Assembly (NCBI GenBank): GCA_963665975.1
Contig: OY762508.1
Coordinates: 1,488,001 to 1,552,000, forward strand
From: G963665975 sp963665975
GTDB taxonomy: Bacteria; Bacteroidota; Rhodothermia; Rhodothermales; Bin80
Length of the DNA stretch: 64,000 nt
Direction: 5' to 3'
Part shown: positions 38,291-47,905 of the stretch, piece after piece
Layout of the letters: every line of letters starts with the position of its first letter
How positions within the stretch are numbered: the first letter of the stretch is position 1
Made by a program: the position numbers and the translations under genes
Notes under the pieces: generated by a model
The model's database searches: none
Told to the model about the DNA's origin: nothing
Seen by the model: the letters and a program-made list of their open reading frames with translations, nothing else

Positions 38291-39457
38291 CTACTGCTCC
38301 ACACCAAAGAGTGCGTACAATTCCGTCCGGTCCCACTGCAACCGTAGCGCACCGCCGCCCGCCGCTTCCTCCACAACAACGCGGAATATCTCGACGGATT
38401 CGTCCATCTCTGCGAGGGACAGGGTTATCCGTCCGAGATCCCGATCAGGGTCGTAGGAGGTACCGCCCTGTCCGGTCTGCGTGTTAATGATCAGCGTGCT
38501 CTCGTCTGCCTCCGGGATAGTAGATAGCGTGTAGGTGCCGGCAGGAACGATAAGATCTCCGAAGCGAAGCGCCTTGCTGGTCGTAAAGTGCGTGGCCCGG
38601 TTGGCGCCCGTACGCCAGCGCTCCCCGTACGGCACCAGGCTGCCGAATATCGCCCTTCCCCGCTTTGCCGGAGTCCCATAATCCACCGTGATCGTCGCTC
38701 CTTCGATGCTTGCTTCCGTCGTGCCCCTGCCGGAAAGCGCACCGAAGCTGCGACCCGCTTTGTCAAGCGCCGAAAAGCGGGCTGCAAGGCCGGGAATATC
38801 TGCGGAAGTTGTACGATCCACCAGAAGTTTGCGCGTCGTGGCTCCGGCATCCAGATGCAGCAAGCGCCCTTCGTTGTCTACCACCACACCCATGGTGCCC
38901 CGGAATGGGTGTTGCACCGTCATGGAATCCGGCCGAATCTTTCGGAGAACAAATTCCTGGACGCGCCTACCCGAAAAGAGCGGTTGCGCGACACTACTCT
39001 CACCGGAGGCGTACGCCCGCGTTAGCATGACCTCGAAGGGCCAATGCACCATGTCGATAAACGGAAGCATCGCGCCATGCCCGACGAGTGTACGCCGCTG
39101 CGCACCGTCACCGCTCTCCGTATTGACAATTAGGCTGTCACCTTCCAGGACGACGACCTGTCTTCGAAGCGGCGGCGCATCCATCGCCTCGAGCGGGTCA
39201 TGCGTGGTTGCCTCGAAGCGTACCAGACTCCCTGCTTCGGTCATATCCAGCATGTAGCGCAAAATGCGGGTTTGTGGCGTGCGCAGGACCACTTCCGCGT
39301 CAACACGTGTCGCGGTGCGCGTAAACTGCTCCACAACGAGGGTGTCCGTGCCTAGCCGCGTGACAAAGGCCGCGGAATACTGTACGGGAGCACCATTCTG
39401 GTACGCTCCAAGGACGGCCACGGCTATCAGCGGGGATGCAATAATCAAGCGTTTCAT
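38291..39457 (-). CDS. DUF2911-domain secreted protein
   Basis: About 388 residues with an N-terminal signal or anchor (LIIASPLIAVAVLGA). A central part is unassigned. The C-terminal DUF2911 domain has the typical ITVDYGTPAKRGRAIFG, VPYGERWRTGANRATHF and VPAGTYTLSTIP. DUF2911 proteins are common periplasmic proteins of Bacteroidota, function unknown. The frame is open to 39487, overlapping the RidA stop; ATG 39457 is preferred because it starts right at the signal. It is the last gene of a three-gene run. Confidence 0.85.
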   Translation of the reverse strand: MKRLIIASPLIAVAVLGAYQNGAPVQYSAAFVTRLGTDTLVVEQFTRTATRVDAEVVLRTPQTRILRYMLDMTEAGSLVRFEATTHDPLEAMDAPPLRRQVVVLEGDSLIVNTESGDGAQRRTLVGHGAMLPFIDMVHWPFEVMLTRAYASGESSVAQPLFSGRRVQEFVLRKIRPDSMTVQHPFRGTMGVVVDNEGRLLHLDAGATTRKLLVDRTTSADIPGLAARFSALDKAGRSFGALSGRGTTEASIEGATITVDYGTPAKRGRAIFGSLVPYGERWRTGANRATHFTTSKALRFGDLIVPAGTYTLSTIPEADESTLIINTQTGQGGTSYDPDRDLGRITLSLAEMDESVEIFRVVVEEAAGGGALRLQWDRTELYALFGVEQ

Positions 39458-39483
39458 CAGGCGTTGCGGTTCAGGGTTAGGAG

Positions 39484-40041
39484 TCAATACCGGTCATCAT
39501 CGCTTGCTACCTCCACCGTCATTTCGATTTCCACGGCGATATTGATCGGCAGGGATGCCATGCCCACGGCCGAGCGGGCATGCTTGCCACGTTCCTCTCC
39601 AAAGACTGCGACCATGAGATCCGAATGTCCGTTGATGACATTTGGCTGCTCCGTAAAATCGTCCGTAGCGTTTACCATGCCGACGACTTTAACGATACGC
39701 TTGACTTTGTTCAGGTTTCCGATTTCGGCCTTCAGGGATGCCAACAGGGCAATACCTGTCAGGCGGGCCGCCTCGTAACCCTCTTCTGTAGTCAAGTCGC
39801 GCCCGACCTTGCCGGTAACATAGCTGCCATCGGCCGTTAGCGGCCCGTGGCCAGCAAGAAACACCAGATCCCCCGTCCGCACGCTTCGCACATAGTTGGC
39901 TACAGGCGCCGGAGGTGTAGGCAGTTCGATGCCCAGTGAATCCAGCATGGCTTCCGGATTCTCCCAGGTAGTAGCGTCCGGGGCGCTTTTGGCGCAGCCA
40001 AAGAGGAGAATCAGCGTGGTGGCGAGTAGAGCAGGTCGCAT
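39484..40041 (-). CDS. RidA/YjgF-family lipoprotein
   Basis: A 185-residue protein whose C-terminal 140 residues are a YjgF/YER057c/UK114 (RidA) domain: GDLVFLAGHGPL, AARLTGIALLASLKAEIGNLNKVKRIVKVVGMVN, and GKHARSAVGMASLPINIAVEIEMTVE including the conserved Arg that binds the carboxylate. It carries an N-terminal lipobox (LILLFGC), so the protein should be exported and lipid-anchored. Classical RidA hydrolyses reactive enamines/imines made by PLP enzymes in the cytosol. The gene lies 45 bp after a threonine-dehydratase-like gene, the usual partner, yet the predicted compartment differs. Confidence 0.9.
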   Translation of the reverse strand: MRPALLATTLILLFGCAKSAPDATTWENPEAMLDSLGIELPTPPAPVANYVRSVRTGDLVFLAGHGPLTADGSYVTGKVGRDLTTEEGYEAARLTGIALLASLKAEIGNLNKVKRIVKVVGMVNATDDFTEQPNVINGHSDLMVAVFGEERGKHARSAVGMASLPINIAVEIEMTVEVASDDDRY

Positions 40042-40086
40042 GAGTACTACGCGTTACGTGGAGGACAATTGGAAAAATGCCAGGAG

Positions 40087-41040
40087 TTAACGGATGATTT
40101 CGGCGAATTGGTTCATTGCCACGTTACCACCGCAGATGATGAGTGCTACGGTCTTCCCCTCGAACCGTGCGCCGTGCTTGAGCAACGAAGCCACGGTCAC
40201 ACCGGCTGAGCCCTCAATGATCATGCGCTCGTCCTCATGGATCTGCTTCATGGCGTGAGCGATGGCGGGTTCTTCAACCAGGAGCCAGTCGTCCACCAGA
40301 CTGCGGCAAAGCTCGTACGTTATGGCTCCCTTCTCAATGCCTCCCGCCGTGCCGTCGGACAGGGTGCACTGCACCGGCCGATCCACAATGGTGCCTGCAC
40401 GGATGGATTCGTGCATGATTGGGGAGGCCTGCGGTGAACACCCGATCACCTGAACGGCAGGCAGCTTCTCTTTGAGATAACCGGCCACGCCTGCTATCAG
40501 ACCACCCCCGCCAACGGAGAGAAGCACCATGTCAACGCCCGTAATGCGGCGGAGAAGTTCTACGGCGAGCGTGCCTTGTCCTCCGATAACGGCCGGGTCA
40601 TTATACGGGGAGACATAAACCTGTCCCTGTTCGACGGATACGCGGCGCGCCTCGCGCTCTGCTTCCACCCCATCCTGTCCGTGAAACACAATGTCTACGT
40701 CAAACTGCCGCAGTTTTGCAATCTTGTGCTCGGAGGCCGTCTCCGGGAGATAGATCGCGCCGCGCATGCCCAGAACGGAAAGCGCGTGTGCCACTGCGAG
40801 GCCGTGATTGCCTGTGGATGCTGTAATGATACCACGCTGGCGCTCGGAGGAGGTGCACGACAACAGTTTGTTCAGGGCGCCCCGGACCTTGAAGGAGCCC
40901 GTATGCTGAAGGTTTTCCAATTTCAGGTAGACCTTGCCGCGAATTGTCTGGCTAAGCCGGCTTGCGATCCGCAACGGCGTTTGGCGCACGTATCCGCGAA
41001 TTCGCGTCTCGGCAGCGAGCACCTCCTGAAACACATCCAT
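40087..41040 (-). CDS. Threonine dehydratase / serine racemase-like PLP enzyme
   Basis: A 317-residue fold-type II PLP enzyme. The PLP Lys lies in HTGSFKVRGALNKL, the phosphate loop in VLLSVGGGGLIAG, with TASTGNHGLAVAHAL and the late LIICGGNVAMN. It lacks the C-terminal ACT domain, so it resembles catabolic threonine dehydratase or serine racemase rather than biosynthetic IlvA. The product would be 2-oxobutyrate (or pyruvate) via an enamine intermediate. It heads a run with the RidA lipoprotein and DUF2911 genes. Confidence 0.88.
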   Translation of the reverse strand: MDVFQEVLAAETRIRGYVRQTPLRIASRLSQTIRGKVYLKLENLQHTGSFKVRGALNKLLSCTSSERQRGIITASTGNHGLAVAHALSVLGMRGAIYLPETASEHKIAKLRQFDVDIVFHGQDGVEAEREARRVSVEQGQVYVSPYNDPAVIGGQGTLAVELLRRITGVDMVLLSVGGGGLIAGVAGYLKEKLPAVQVIGCSPQASPIMHESIRAGTIVDRPVQCTLSDGTAGGIEKGAITYELCRSLVDDWLLVEEPAIAHAMKQIHEDERMIIEGSAGVTVASLLKHGARFEGKTVALIICGGNVAMNQFAEIIR

Positions 41041-41577
41041 CCTAAGGCTCTCTTTTCATAGTAGGTACACCCAGCCACGCAACACCGCTGAAGCCACAAT
41101 CGTTCTCCACTTACTGACGACTACGCGTTATAGTAAGGCAATTCAAGAGAAGTATACCGAATCACGGGGAGGGATCAATCTGTAGAGCACATGGCATAAT
41201 CCCAATGACTCTTGAATTGGCAATCAGAACCAACCGATAGCCAATGCCCACACCATCGCAGTAGAACCCACGCCTGTGATGGGTCACGATCAATGAGGAA
41301 AGGCGTCTGCCTATATCGTCACAATTGCCGTGTCTATAATTGCTCCAGGAGCATTAGTGCGCGGAATGCCATGCTGACAAGGTCTCCGTAGAACATAATG
41401 TATGGCGTCTGTCTACAATTGGAATCACGCGTACCGGCCGGGAGGGAAAAAGCACTCGGCTTCGAGCTTCGAGGCTCTGCCTCGAAGCTCAGCCTCTGTC
41501 TTTACGAAATTATAGGTCAAATGAAAAGCGGGTGCGAACTTTGGACTGTTCGCTTCGCTCACTTGACCTAAGCGCTC
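41041..41577. other. Non-coding region upstream of the first IS110 remnant
   Basis: No gene is visible in this 537-bp stretch. It probably contains the left non-coding end of the IS110-type element, since its right part leads directly into the transposase start. The perfect hairpin at 41464-41490 is the only structured element I see. Confidence 0.45.
41464..41490. repeat. Perfect 11-bp hairpin before IS110 remnant
   Basis: GAGCTTCGAGG, a CTCTG loop and CCTCGAAGCTC form a perfect stem about 90 bp upstream of the transposase start. IS110-family elements make a structured bridge RNA from a non-coding end, so this may be part of such an RNA. A terminator is less likely because no T run follows. 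Confidence 0.5.
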
Positions 41578-42186
41578 ATGCACAAGCTCCTCTATCTGGG
41601 GCTGGACGCCCGTGCACGCTCCTGCGTCTTGGCGGCTATGAATGCTACCGGCCGATTGCTGTACACCAAAGCGTTCACGACATCTCAAGCAGCCCTGATC
41701 AGCCATGTGGTGGCGGCGCCAGCTCTCAAGAGACGACTGGTGTTGGAAGAGTCCGCACTTGCTGCCTGGATCGCGGATGCCCATAAACTCTGTCGGCTAC
41801 TGCGACTGGGCGAATTGACCCCGGTGGACCATTCCGATCAGGGGCACCGCGTCGACTTCAAGATTGCGGTGCAGCAGTACCTGGCCTTCCGACGCAACCA
41901 AGCCAGCCTGAAGGTGCAAATCAAGGCCAAGTACCACCAAGCGGGGGGTCGTGTGCGTAGCGGGTACGCGTGTGTTCAGTAACGCAGACCGCATGTATTA
42001 CCTCAAACAACTGCCCAGCACCGCCCGTCAAGCGACCGTCCGGCGGCTGTACACGCTGCCGGATGCGGCGGTCAGCGTAGAGAAGGAGGCCCGTACCGCC
42101 ATGATCCACCTGGGACGGCGATACCCGGAGATCCAGCGCTTCATGCAGATGCCGGGCATTGGCGAGGTGGGTGCGCATGTGTTCGG
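41578..42186 (+). pseudogene. IS110-family transposase remnant (copy 1)
   Basis: Two frames together give an IS110 transposase: LLYLGLDARARSCVLAAMNATG, RRLVLEESALAAWI, KLCRLLRLGELTPV, QIKAKYHQAG; then after a frame change PDAAVSVEKEARTAMIHLGRRYPEIQRFMQMPGIGEVGAHVF. The segment between AAWI and KLCRLLRLGEL, which in copy 2 carries the last Asp residues of the DEDD site, is deleted here. The coding sequence breaks off after GAHVF, exactly where the group II intron's 3' end begins on the opposite strand. Confidence 0.8.
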
Positions 42187-42303
42187 TAGGGTCGGGGCCT
42201 GGCGCGCCTATCCTTAGATGGAGAATGTTTGTCGGCGGCTTTCACCTTCGTTGCCGGTGCCTCAATCTCCATCCTGGACCACGTTTCCAGGCCCCGCCTC
42301 GGC

Positions 42304-42337
42304 GAACCTCGGCGTGCCGATTTCCGGCACCGGGCTC
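42304..42337 (-). ncRNA. Group II intron domain V
   Basis: A 34-nt hairpin with outer pairing GAGCC/GGTTC, an inner stem GTGCCG/CGGCAC and a GAAA-containing loop, the size and pattern of catalytic domain V. It lies 9 bp after the maturase stop codon. Confidence 0.85.
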
Positions 42338-42346
42338 TCCTGTTGG

Positions 42347-43669
42347 CTACGTCTCAAAGTTTATGCGCAGTTGACGTGGGCGTGCTTTCGGCTTGTAGTA
42401 CCGCACCTGCCACTGGTCATACAACCCCAGTCGATCGTACAGCATCCGCCTACTCCACCGCTTCCAGCCATAGCCTCCGCGTCCTCTGGCTCGCATCATG
42501 TGGCGCCTTATCTTGTGCTCAACCCAGTTTCGTACGTACTGGAAGCATTTGCTCGACTGCCCTATGCGGAAATAGTTCACCCACCCCCGCAATATGGGAT
42601 TAATGCGAGCAATCACCCATTTCACCGGCTGCGATCGAACACGTCGGAATTCCTCCTTGAGCGTGCGTAGAAGCTTCGTCCGTGCCTTCATGCGTGGCAC
42701 TATCAGAGCGCTCCACTTGCCCCGCCTCGTCTTGTACCGACGAATCTGGAATCCCAGAAACGTGAAACTCTCCCTTCGGATGAGATCCACGCGCTTCGTC
42801 TTCTCCACGTTTAGCGAAACATCAAGCTTGGCCAACTCTTCTAGAAGGCGCTTATAGGCACCCTGCTCCAGCCAGTCCCATTTGGGGTGGCCATCGACAA
42901 GGATTACCAGGTCATCGGCGAAACGAGCATACTCCAAGTGGTCGTATCCCCGCTCCCGGGTAACCTCCTTCGCTCGCTCCAGCATCTTATCTACCTCGTT
43001 GAGATAAATATTGCTTAACAGCGGTGAGATTACTCCTCCCTGTGGCACGCCTTTCTTGCCACCCGACCAGAGGATCCGCTTCAGCAGCCATAGGATGTCG
43101 TCGTCGCTAATGCGAGCGGCAACCTTGTCGAGCAGGATGTGGTGCCGGACCGTATCGAAGTACGCTGCCAGATCCACATCAATGACCCGAGTCATTCCCT
43201 TGACCACTGCCGTTTCCACCCGATGTACGGCGGCATGCGCCGTGCGCTTGGGCCGATACCCATATGACCCCTCCTGAAAGTCAGCCTCGAAGACAGGCTC
43301 CAAAATCAGCTTCAGTGCTCCCTGCACCACGCGATCACGTATCGTCGGAATACCCAGCGTGCGGTACTTGCCCCCACCCTTGGGTATCTGCTTCCTACGC
43401 AATGGCGCAGGCCGGTAGCTCCGCGTGACAAGTTCCTGCTGTATGCCTTCCAGAAACTGCTGCACGCCCGCCTCTTCGATGACCTCAAACGTCTGTCCGT
43501 CGATGCCCGGGGCACCTCCGTTGCGCTTGGCCATGCGATAGGCTTCCTGCAGCGTCTCCTTCTTGCAGACATGCACGTACATGCCCCAGAAGCAATGCGC
43601 TGGCTCTGCCTTGGCTTTGAGGTATATCCTCCTCCGCAGGTCCTGCAGATTGATAGATGCCTTTGTCAT
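42347..43669 (-). CDS. ltrA: Group II intron reverse transcriptase/maturase
   Basis: The 440-residue intron-encoded protein supports splicing and reverse-transcribes the intron for retrohoming. The reverse transcriptase domain has GAPGIDGQTFE, IPTIRDRVVQGALKLILEP, FQEGSYGYRPKRTAHAAV, VIDVDLAAYFDTV, KKGVPQGGVISPLLSNIYL and the catalytic YARFADDLVILV. A GIIM/X domain follows (LRGWVNYFRIGQSS). The protein ends soon after RRMLYDRLGLYDQW, with no HNH endonuclease domain, so it belongs to an endonuclease-less class. The gene appears intact. Confidence 0.95.
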   Translation of the reverse strand: MTKASINLQDLRRRIYLKAKAEPAHCFWGMYVHVCKKETLQEAYRMAKRNGGAPGIDGQTFEVIEEAGVQQFLEGIQQELVTRSYRPAPLRRKQIPKGGGKYRTLGIPTIRDRVVQGALKLILEPVFEADFQEGSYGYRPKRTAHAAVHRVETAVVKGMTRVIDVDLAAYFDTVRHHILLDKVAARISDDDILWLLKRILWSGGKKGVPQGGVISPLLSNIYLNEVDKMLERAKEVTRERGYDHLEYARFADDLVILVDGHPKWDWLEQGAYKRLLEELAKLDVSLNVEKTKRVDLIRRESFTFLGFQIRRYKTRRGKWSALIVPRMKARTKLLRTLKEEFRRVRSQPVKWVIARINPILRGWVNYFRIGQSSKCFQYVRNWVEHKIRRHMMRARGRGGYGWKRWSRRMLYDRLGLYDQWQVRYYKPKARPRQLRINFET

Positions 43670-44164
43670 GTCATCTCTGCCTCCCTTGTCGAAAAAGAAC
43701 GTACCAACAGCGCGGCGTCTTCGCTCCGCAGGCGTTACCCCGCATCGTCGCTATTACACGCCGCTCCGCCACCCTCTCGCCTTCGATACACTTCCCGGTG
43801 CCACCGGTTATAGTATCTACCTTCCTCCGGCAATTTCTCGCCGGGGCGAGGAGGGCTTCTCCAGTTGCTCGGTGTGTCCTTGTCATCGTGCCATCGCTAC
43901 CACCCCGCCAAAGTGGAACGGCCGTGTCAGTCAGATTTCGACCTTCCATGCTGCCTTCGCCCAAGAAGTGGGGGCTCGGCCTTTGGAATGGATTCACGAG
44001 GCCACCTGTGCGTTCACTTTCGTTATGGCCCGATGACTCGCAACCTCCCTTGCGGAGGCCTTGTCGGTAGGCTTCATGAATTAGGTCTCCCGCTTCCATG
44101 CTACCCAAGCTACAGAGCTTCTGATTACTACTCTGGCAGGACTGACTCCTGCCGAACACACCAG

Positions 44165-44560
44165 CCTTCGCTGGACACACACTTCTTCATATCGTGCATC
44201 TCCGGCTGTGGAGTTGCCTCCTTCCCTTTGCGGCCTTGCACGACAGCAAGGCGATATGAAGATCTCTCAGGTCCCGACGGAGTACGTATGTGCGTCCCTG
44301 GATTCTCGGACACCGCGGGGCCCTGCTCTTCCTCACCATTACGGTAGAGCAGATGTTGCCTTCACCCATACGGAGAGGCTCGGCACCCCGGACAATAGCG
44401 CTTTCGATGCTCATTGGCCCTGGCCACACACATCGCTACCGACGCTTCGGTGTCACCCTCACGAGTGATCCCGCACGGCTCGCGAAGTTATGTGTTTGGT
44501 TAGAACTTGCATAACGCGGGACTCGCACCCGCTGTACTCGCGTCAGTTAAGCCTGACGCA
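44165..44560. other. Unexplained segment between two intron copies
   Basis: This 396-bp stretch separates the 5' exon side of the complete intron from the broken second copy. It contains short stems (for example CAGC-GAAG-GCTG right next to the intron 5' end, and TCACCCTCACGAGTGA near 44455). It has no reading frame that I trust. It may be intron 3' sequence of another lineage, a target fragment or an unknown element. Confidence 0.4.
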
Positions 44561-44905
44561 CCCGCATCATCGCTATTACACGCCGCTCCACCACCCTCTC
44601 GCCTTCGATACACTTCCCGGTGCCACCGGTTATAGTATCTACCTTCCTCCGGCAATTTCTCGCCAGGGCGAGGAGGGCTTCTCCAGTTGCTCGGTGTGTC
44701 CTTGTCATCGTGCCATCGCTACCACCCCGCCAAAGTGGAACGGCCGTATCAATCAGATTTCGACCTTCCATGCTGCCTTCGCCCAAGAAATGGGGGCTCG
44801 GCCTTTGGAACGGATTCACGAGGCCACCTCTGCGTTCACTTTCGTTATGGCCCGATGACTCGCAACCTCCCTTGCGGAGGCCTTGTCGGTAGGCTTCATG
44901 AATTA

Positions 44906-46759
44906 GTGCTTGGCATAATTTATTATAAATATAAAATTAACAGGATTATCAGACCACTCTTTTTATCCCAGTTCCGGAAAAATCCGGCCTCTTTTGCCCT
45001 TCATTACACGCAAAACATGCCATCTTCGCTCAATTTACCTCCGGTCCCATCCGCATCGTATTCGACTGCCAACTCGCCTTCGATAAGATTCGCATCGAAG
45101 ACATTCCCCTGGATTGCAAGAGTCGGGACGATATTGTCGTCTACCTCTACGGGCTGCAGTGCATCTACCGAGACACCGAGACCCGAGAAAAACTGTTTGA
45201 TCTGCTACGAAAGTATTTCAAACGAAAGACGCGCAAGGACCGAGGACGCCTCGGCATGGATCTATGGCGCACGTTCGTGCTCGCCGGCCTCAAACAGGCC
45301 ATCAATTATGACTACGACCGGCTCGCTCTCTTGGCAAATCAATTGAAGATCTTGCGCCAGATGATGGGCCACGGCGATGGAGACGAGACCACGTATAATC
45401 GGCAAACGATTCAGGACAACGTGCGTGCGCTGTCCTCCACCTTACTTGACGCGGCGAACCAGTTGCTGGTGAAGTTGGGGCACAAGAAGGCGGGACACAA
45501 GGAGGGTGAAAAACTGGTCGGTCGATGTGATTCGAAGTTGGTCAAGACCTCCGTGCATTACCCCACCGATGTCAGCCTGTTGTGGGATACGATGCGGTGT
45601 CTGATCAGGACATGCGCGGCTTCGGCCAAGGCGTTTCAGTTGTCCGGCTGGCGGCAACACCGGTATCATTCCAAGAAGGTGTACAAGGCTTTTTCGAAGG
45701 TGCGCACATGCAGTACTGGCGCAATCGCAAAGGTGTCAAGGCGTACCTGCTGCTGTGCCGTACGGTTGACACCAAGGCCAGGAAACTGGGAACAACGCTG
45801 GCCATCATGGAAGCGGCCATGGTAGAGGAGGATGGGCAGGCGGCCATTGCGCGGCGCAACGCGTTGCGTGAGGCGCAGAAGGAGATTGCAACGGTTCTCG
45901 ACTACCTTGCGCTGTTTACGAGTCAGATAGAACGCCGCATACTCCAAGGCGAAACGATTCCGCAACAGGAGAAGGTGTTTTCCATCTTCCGGCCCTACAC
46001 GCGCTGGATATCGAAAGGCAAGGCTGGCACACCGGTGGAGTTGGGTGTTCCGGTAGCGATCATCGAGGATTGGCACCAGTTCGTGCTGGGGCATGTGATC
46101 CTCTGGGACGGCTCCGACGGAGATATTGCAGAGGAGCTGGTGATCCAGGTCCAGAAGCACGTTCCAGAACTGCGGATCACCTCGTTCGATCGAGGCTTTT
46201 ACAATCACAACTTGCGTACCAGACTGGATCAATTGCTGGACGTGACGGCGATGCCGAAAACCGGGAATATGACCAAGGCAGAGCGCACGCGGCAGAGCGT
46301 CGCGGAGTTCAAGGAGGCGCGCCGTCGGCATCCAGGTGTGGAATCGGCGATGAACAACCTGAATCAGCGTGGACTGGAGCGGGTGCGTGTGGTCAGCAAG
46401 GAGGATTTCGAGCGAGTCGTCGGGACCGCTGTGGTGGCTGCCAACATCCAACGCATCGGCGCGTTGGAAAGAGAGAGAGACCGTAAACGCGAGAAGCGCC
46501 GACGACAACGGCTTGCTGCATAGCTGCAAGCGCATGTACGGAGCGGGAGATCGGGCGTCCGGCTAACGGCGCAAGGCAGTGGCAGGGCTAACAGGTACGA
46601 GATCGGCGTGTATCCACGCATAATCGGGCCGAGAAAACGCTCCGACCGCCCTGTTAAGGTCGGTCGGGAAGCCGATTTCCAGACTCGGTAGCATAACCGA
46701 CTATTCGACCCTCTGAAAAAGGCGATTCTGGCACGCAAAACACATTTTCTGCCAGGCAC
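44906..46759 (+). mobile_element. ISNCY (ISDol1-like) insertion sequence
   Basis: A 1854-bp element with imperfect terminal inverted repeats (GTGCTTGGCATAA and, inverted, GTGCCTGGCAGAA). It is flanked by GAATTA at 44900-44905 and 46760-46765 (7 bp if the next G is counted). Removing it restores continuous intron sequence. The duplicated target and the intact host sequence prove transposition rather than rearrangement. It carries one transposase gene, frameshifted. Confidence 0.85.
45001..46523 (+). pseudogene. ISNCY-family transposase, -1 frameshift
   Basis: The first part (to about 45690) has YLYGLQCIYRDTETREKLFDLL, HKEGEKLVGRCDSKL and SVHYPTDVSLLWDTMRCLIRT. The second part has ERRILQGETIPQQEKVFSIF, TRWISKGKAGTPVELGV, HVILWDGSDGDIAEEL, ITSFDRGFYN and HPGVESAMNNLNQRGLERVR. 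These are hallmarks of ISNCY/ISDol1 transposases. The two parts are in different frames, joined by a -1 step near a T5 run (GGCTTTTTCG at about 45689). No ATG exists in frame before 45256, so the start is non-canonical or lost. Either a mutation or programmed frameshifting could explain the join; I call it a pseudogene. Confidence 0.8.
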
Positions 46760-46922
46760 GAATTAGGTCTCCCGCTTCCATGCTACCCAAGCTACAGAGC
46801 TTCTGATTACTACTCTGGCAGGACTGACTCCTGCCGAACACACCAGGTAATATGAAAAAGCGGACGCCTAATGACTATCATGGGCTTAGCGCATCATACA
46901 CCAACGCTTCGGGGAGGTCTTC

Positions 46923-47905
46923 ATGCGAAAGCTGGTATACCCTGCCCTAGATGCTCATATCAGCCACTGTGTGCTCGGCGGTATGGACATCTAGCTACTG
47001 TTTTGTGAGCGATTTCGAACGTCGGAATCCGCGTTAATCCGTCATACCGTGGCAGTGAACGCACGCAGAAAACTGCTGGTGGTAGAGGAGTCCTCGTTGA
47101 CCTCGTGGATCGCCGGAACCCTTCGAACATACGTAGATGAGCTCATCGTTTGCGACCCGTGCCAAAATGCGCTGATAAGTCGCAGCACCCAAAAGGACGA
47201 CACGCATGATGTCTACACCCTATGTAAACTGCTACGACTGGGGGAACTCAAGGGGTGTAGCATACGGAGGACAACCACCGAGCCGTCTTCAAGCGCTCCG
47301 TCCAGCACTATCTTGACTTTCGTGACCAACAGCGTTCACTTAAAACAAAAATCAAGGCCAAGTACCACGGTGCAGGTATCCTTACCGTGCAAGGATCCCG
47401 CGTCTACGGCAAGCGACATCGCGCGTCGTATCTGGCCTTGATAAAGGATCGCGCAGTACGGATGATGGTGGAGGGGCTCTACGGGGTACTGGATGCCATG
47501 GTCGAAGCACAGGATGCCGCACAGCAGCAGATGGTACGGCTTGGCAAGCGCTATCCCGAGATCCAGGAATTCCTGAAGATGCCGGGAGTGGGACCAGTCG
47601 GAGCCCATGTCTTTGACGCGTATATCCAGACGCCTCATCGCTTTGCGACCAAACAGAAGCTGTGGCGCTATTGCAAGCTTGGTATCGTCAAACGAAGCAG
47701 CAATGGCAAGCCACTGGCGTATCACCGGCTGGATCACGCAGGCAACGGGGAACTCAAGGCTATGAGCTATCGCGCTTGGCTGTCCGCTTTTCGAACGTCC
47801 AAGCCCAACGAGGTGACTCGATTCTACGAGCAGTCTCTGGATCGGACGCAAAACGCAACGCACGCCCGGCTAAATACGCAGCGCAACATGCGCAGGGCTA
47901 GCGGC
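46923..47905 (+). pseudogene. IS110-family transposase remnant (copy 2)
   Basis: The ATG start (MRKLVYPALDAHISHCVLGGMD) meets a stop almost at once. Later frames give RKLLVVEESSLTSWI, VDELIVCDP, STQKDDTHDVYTLCKLLRLGEL, and from 47387 the C-terminal Tnp20 part: VRLGKRYPEIQEFLKMPGVGPVGAHVF, TPHRFATKQKLWRYCKLGI, DHAGNGELKAMSYRAWL, THARLNTQR. After that the frame runs into sequence antisense to the replication operon, so the element's right end is missing. It has truncated the last gene of that operon. Confidence 0.8.

Larger units (their letters stand above)
42186..44161 (-). mobile_element. Group II intron encoding a maturase
   Basis: A retroelement of about 1976 bp on the minus strand. The proposed 5' end is GTGTG at 44161-44157, just where similarity with the second intron copy (46760-46846) ends apart from three shared exon bases (CTG). 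The 3' side shows a 34-nt domain V, then a long domain VI hairpin (GGGGCCTGG pairing with CCAGGCCCC), ending in CCTAC at 42186. The 3' exon is the truncated IS110 copy 1. The exons on the two sides do not join into one IS110 gene, so deletion or recombination has reshuffled the flanks. Confidence 0.75.
44561..46846 (-). mobile_element. Second group II intron copy, 5' part, split by an ISNCY element
   Basis: Positions 44561-44905 and 46760-46846 together reproduce the 5' part of the complete intron (43738-44164) with only a handful of substitutions and one indel. The piece 46760-46846 ends at the same GTGTG plus CTG as the first copy, while the bases beyond differ (TATTAC versus GAAGG on the minus strand). 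That marks the true intron 5' boundary and an independent insertion. The copy lacks the maturase and domain V and is cut at 44561. An ISNCY-type element sits inside it. Confidence 0.8.

Noticed and set aside
44400..44520. A second group II domain V (GAGCCGTGCGGG on the minus strand)
   Set aside because: It begins like domain V but has no GGTTC partner at the right distance and no GNRA-like loop.
44524..44528. GTGCG at 44528-44524 (minus) as the intron 5' end
   Set aside because: The GTGTG at 44161 is better supported because similarity between the two intron copies ends there.
43563..44870. Several plus-strand frames rich in Pro, Ser and Arg
   Set aside because: They fall in the structured RNA domains of the group II intron copies and repeat with them; misannotated proteins from such regions are common.
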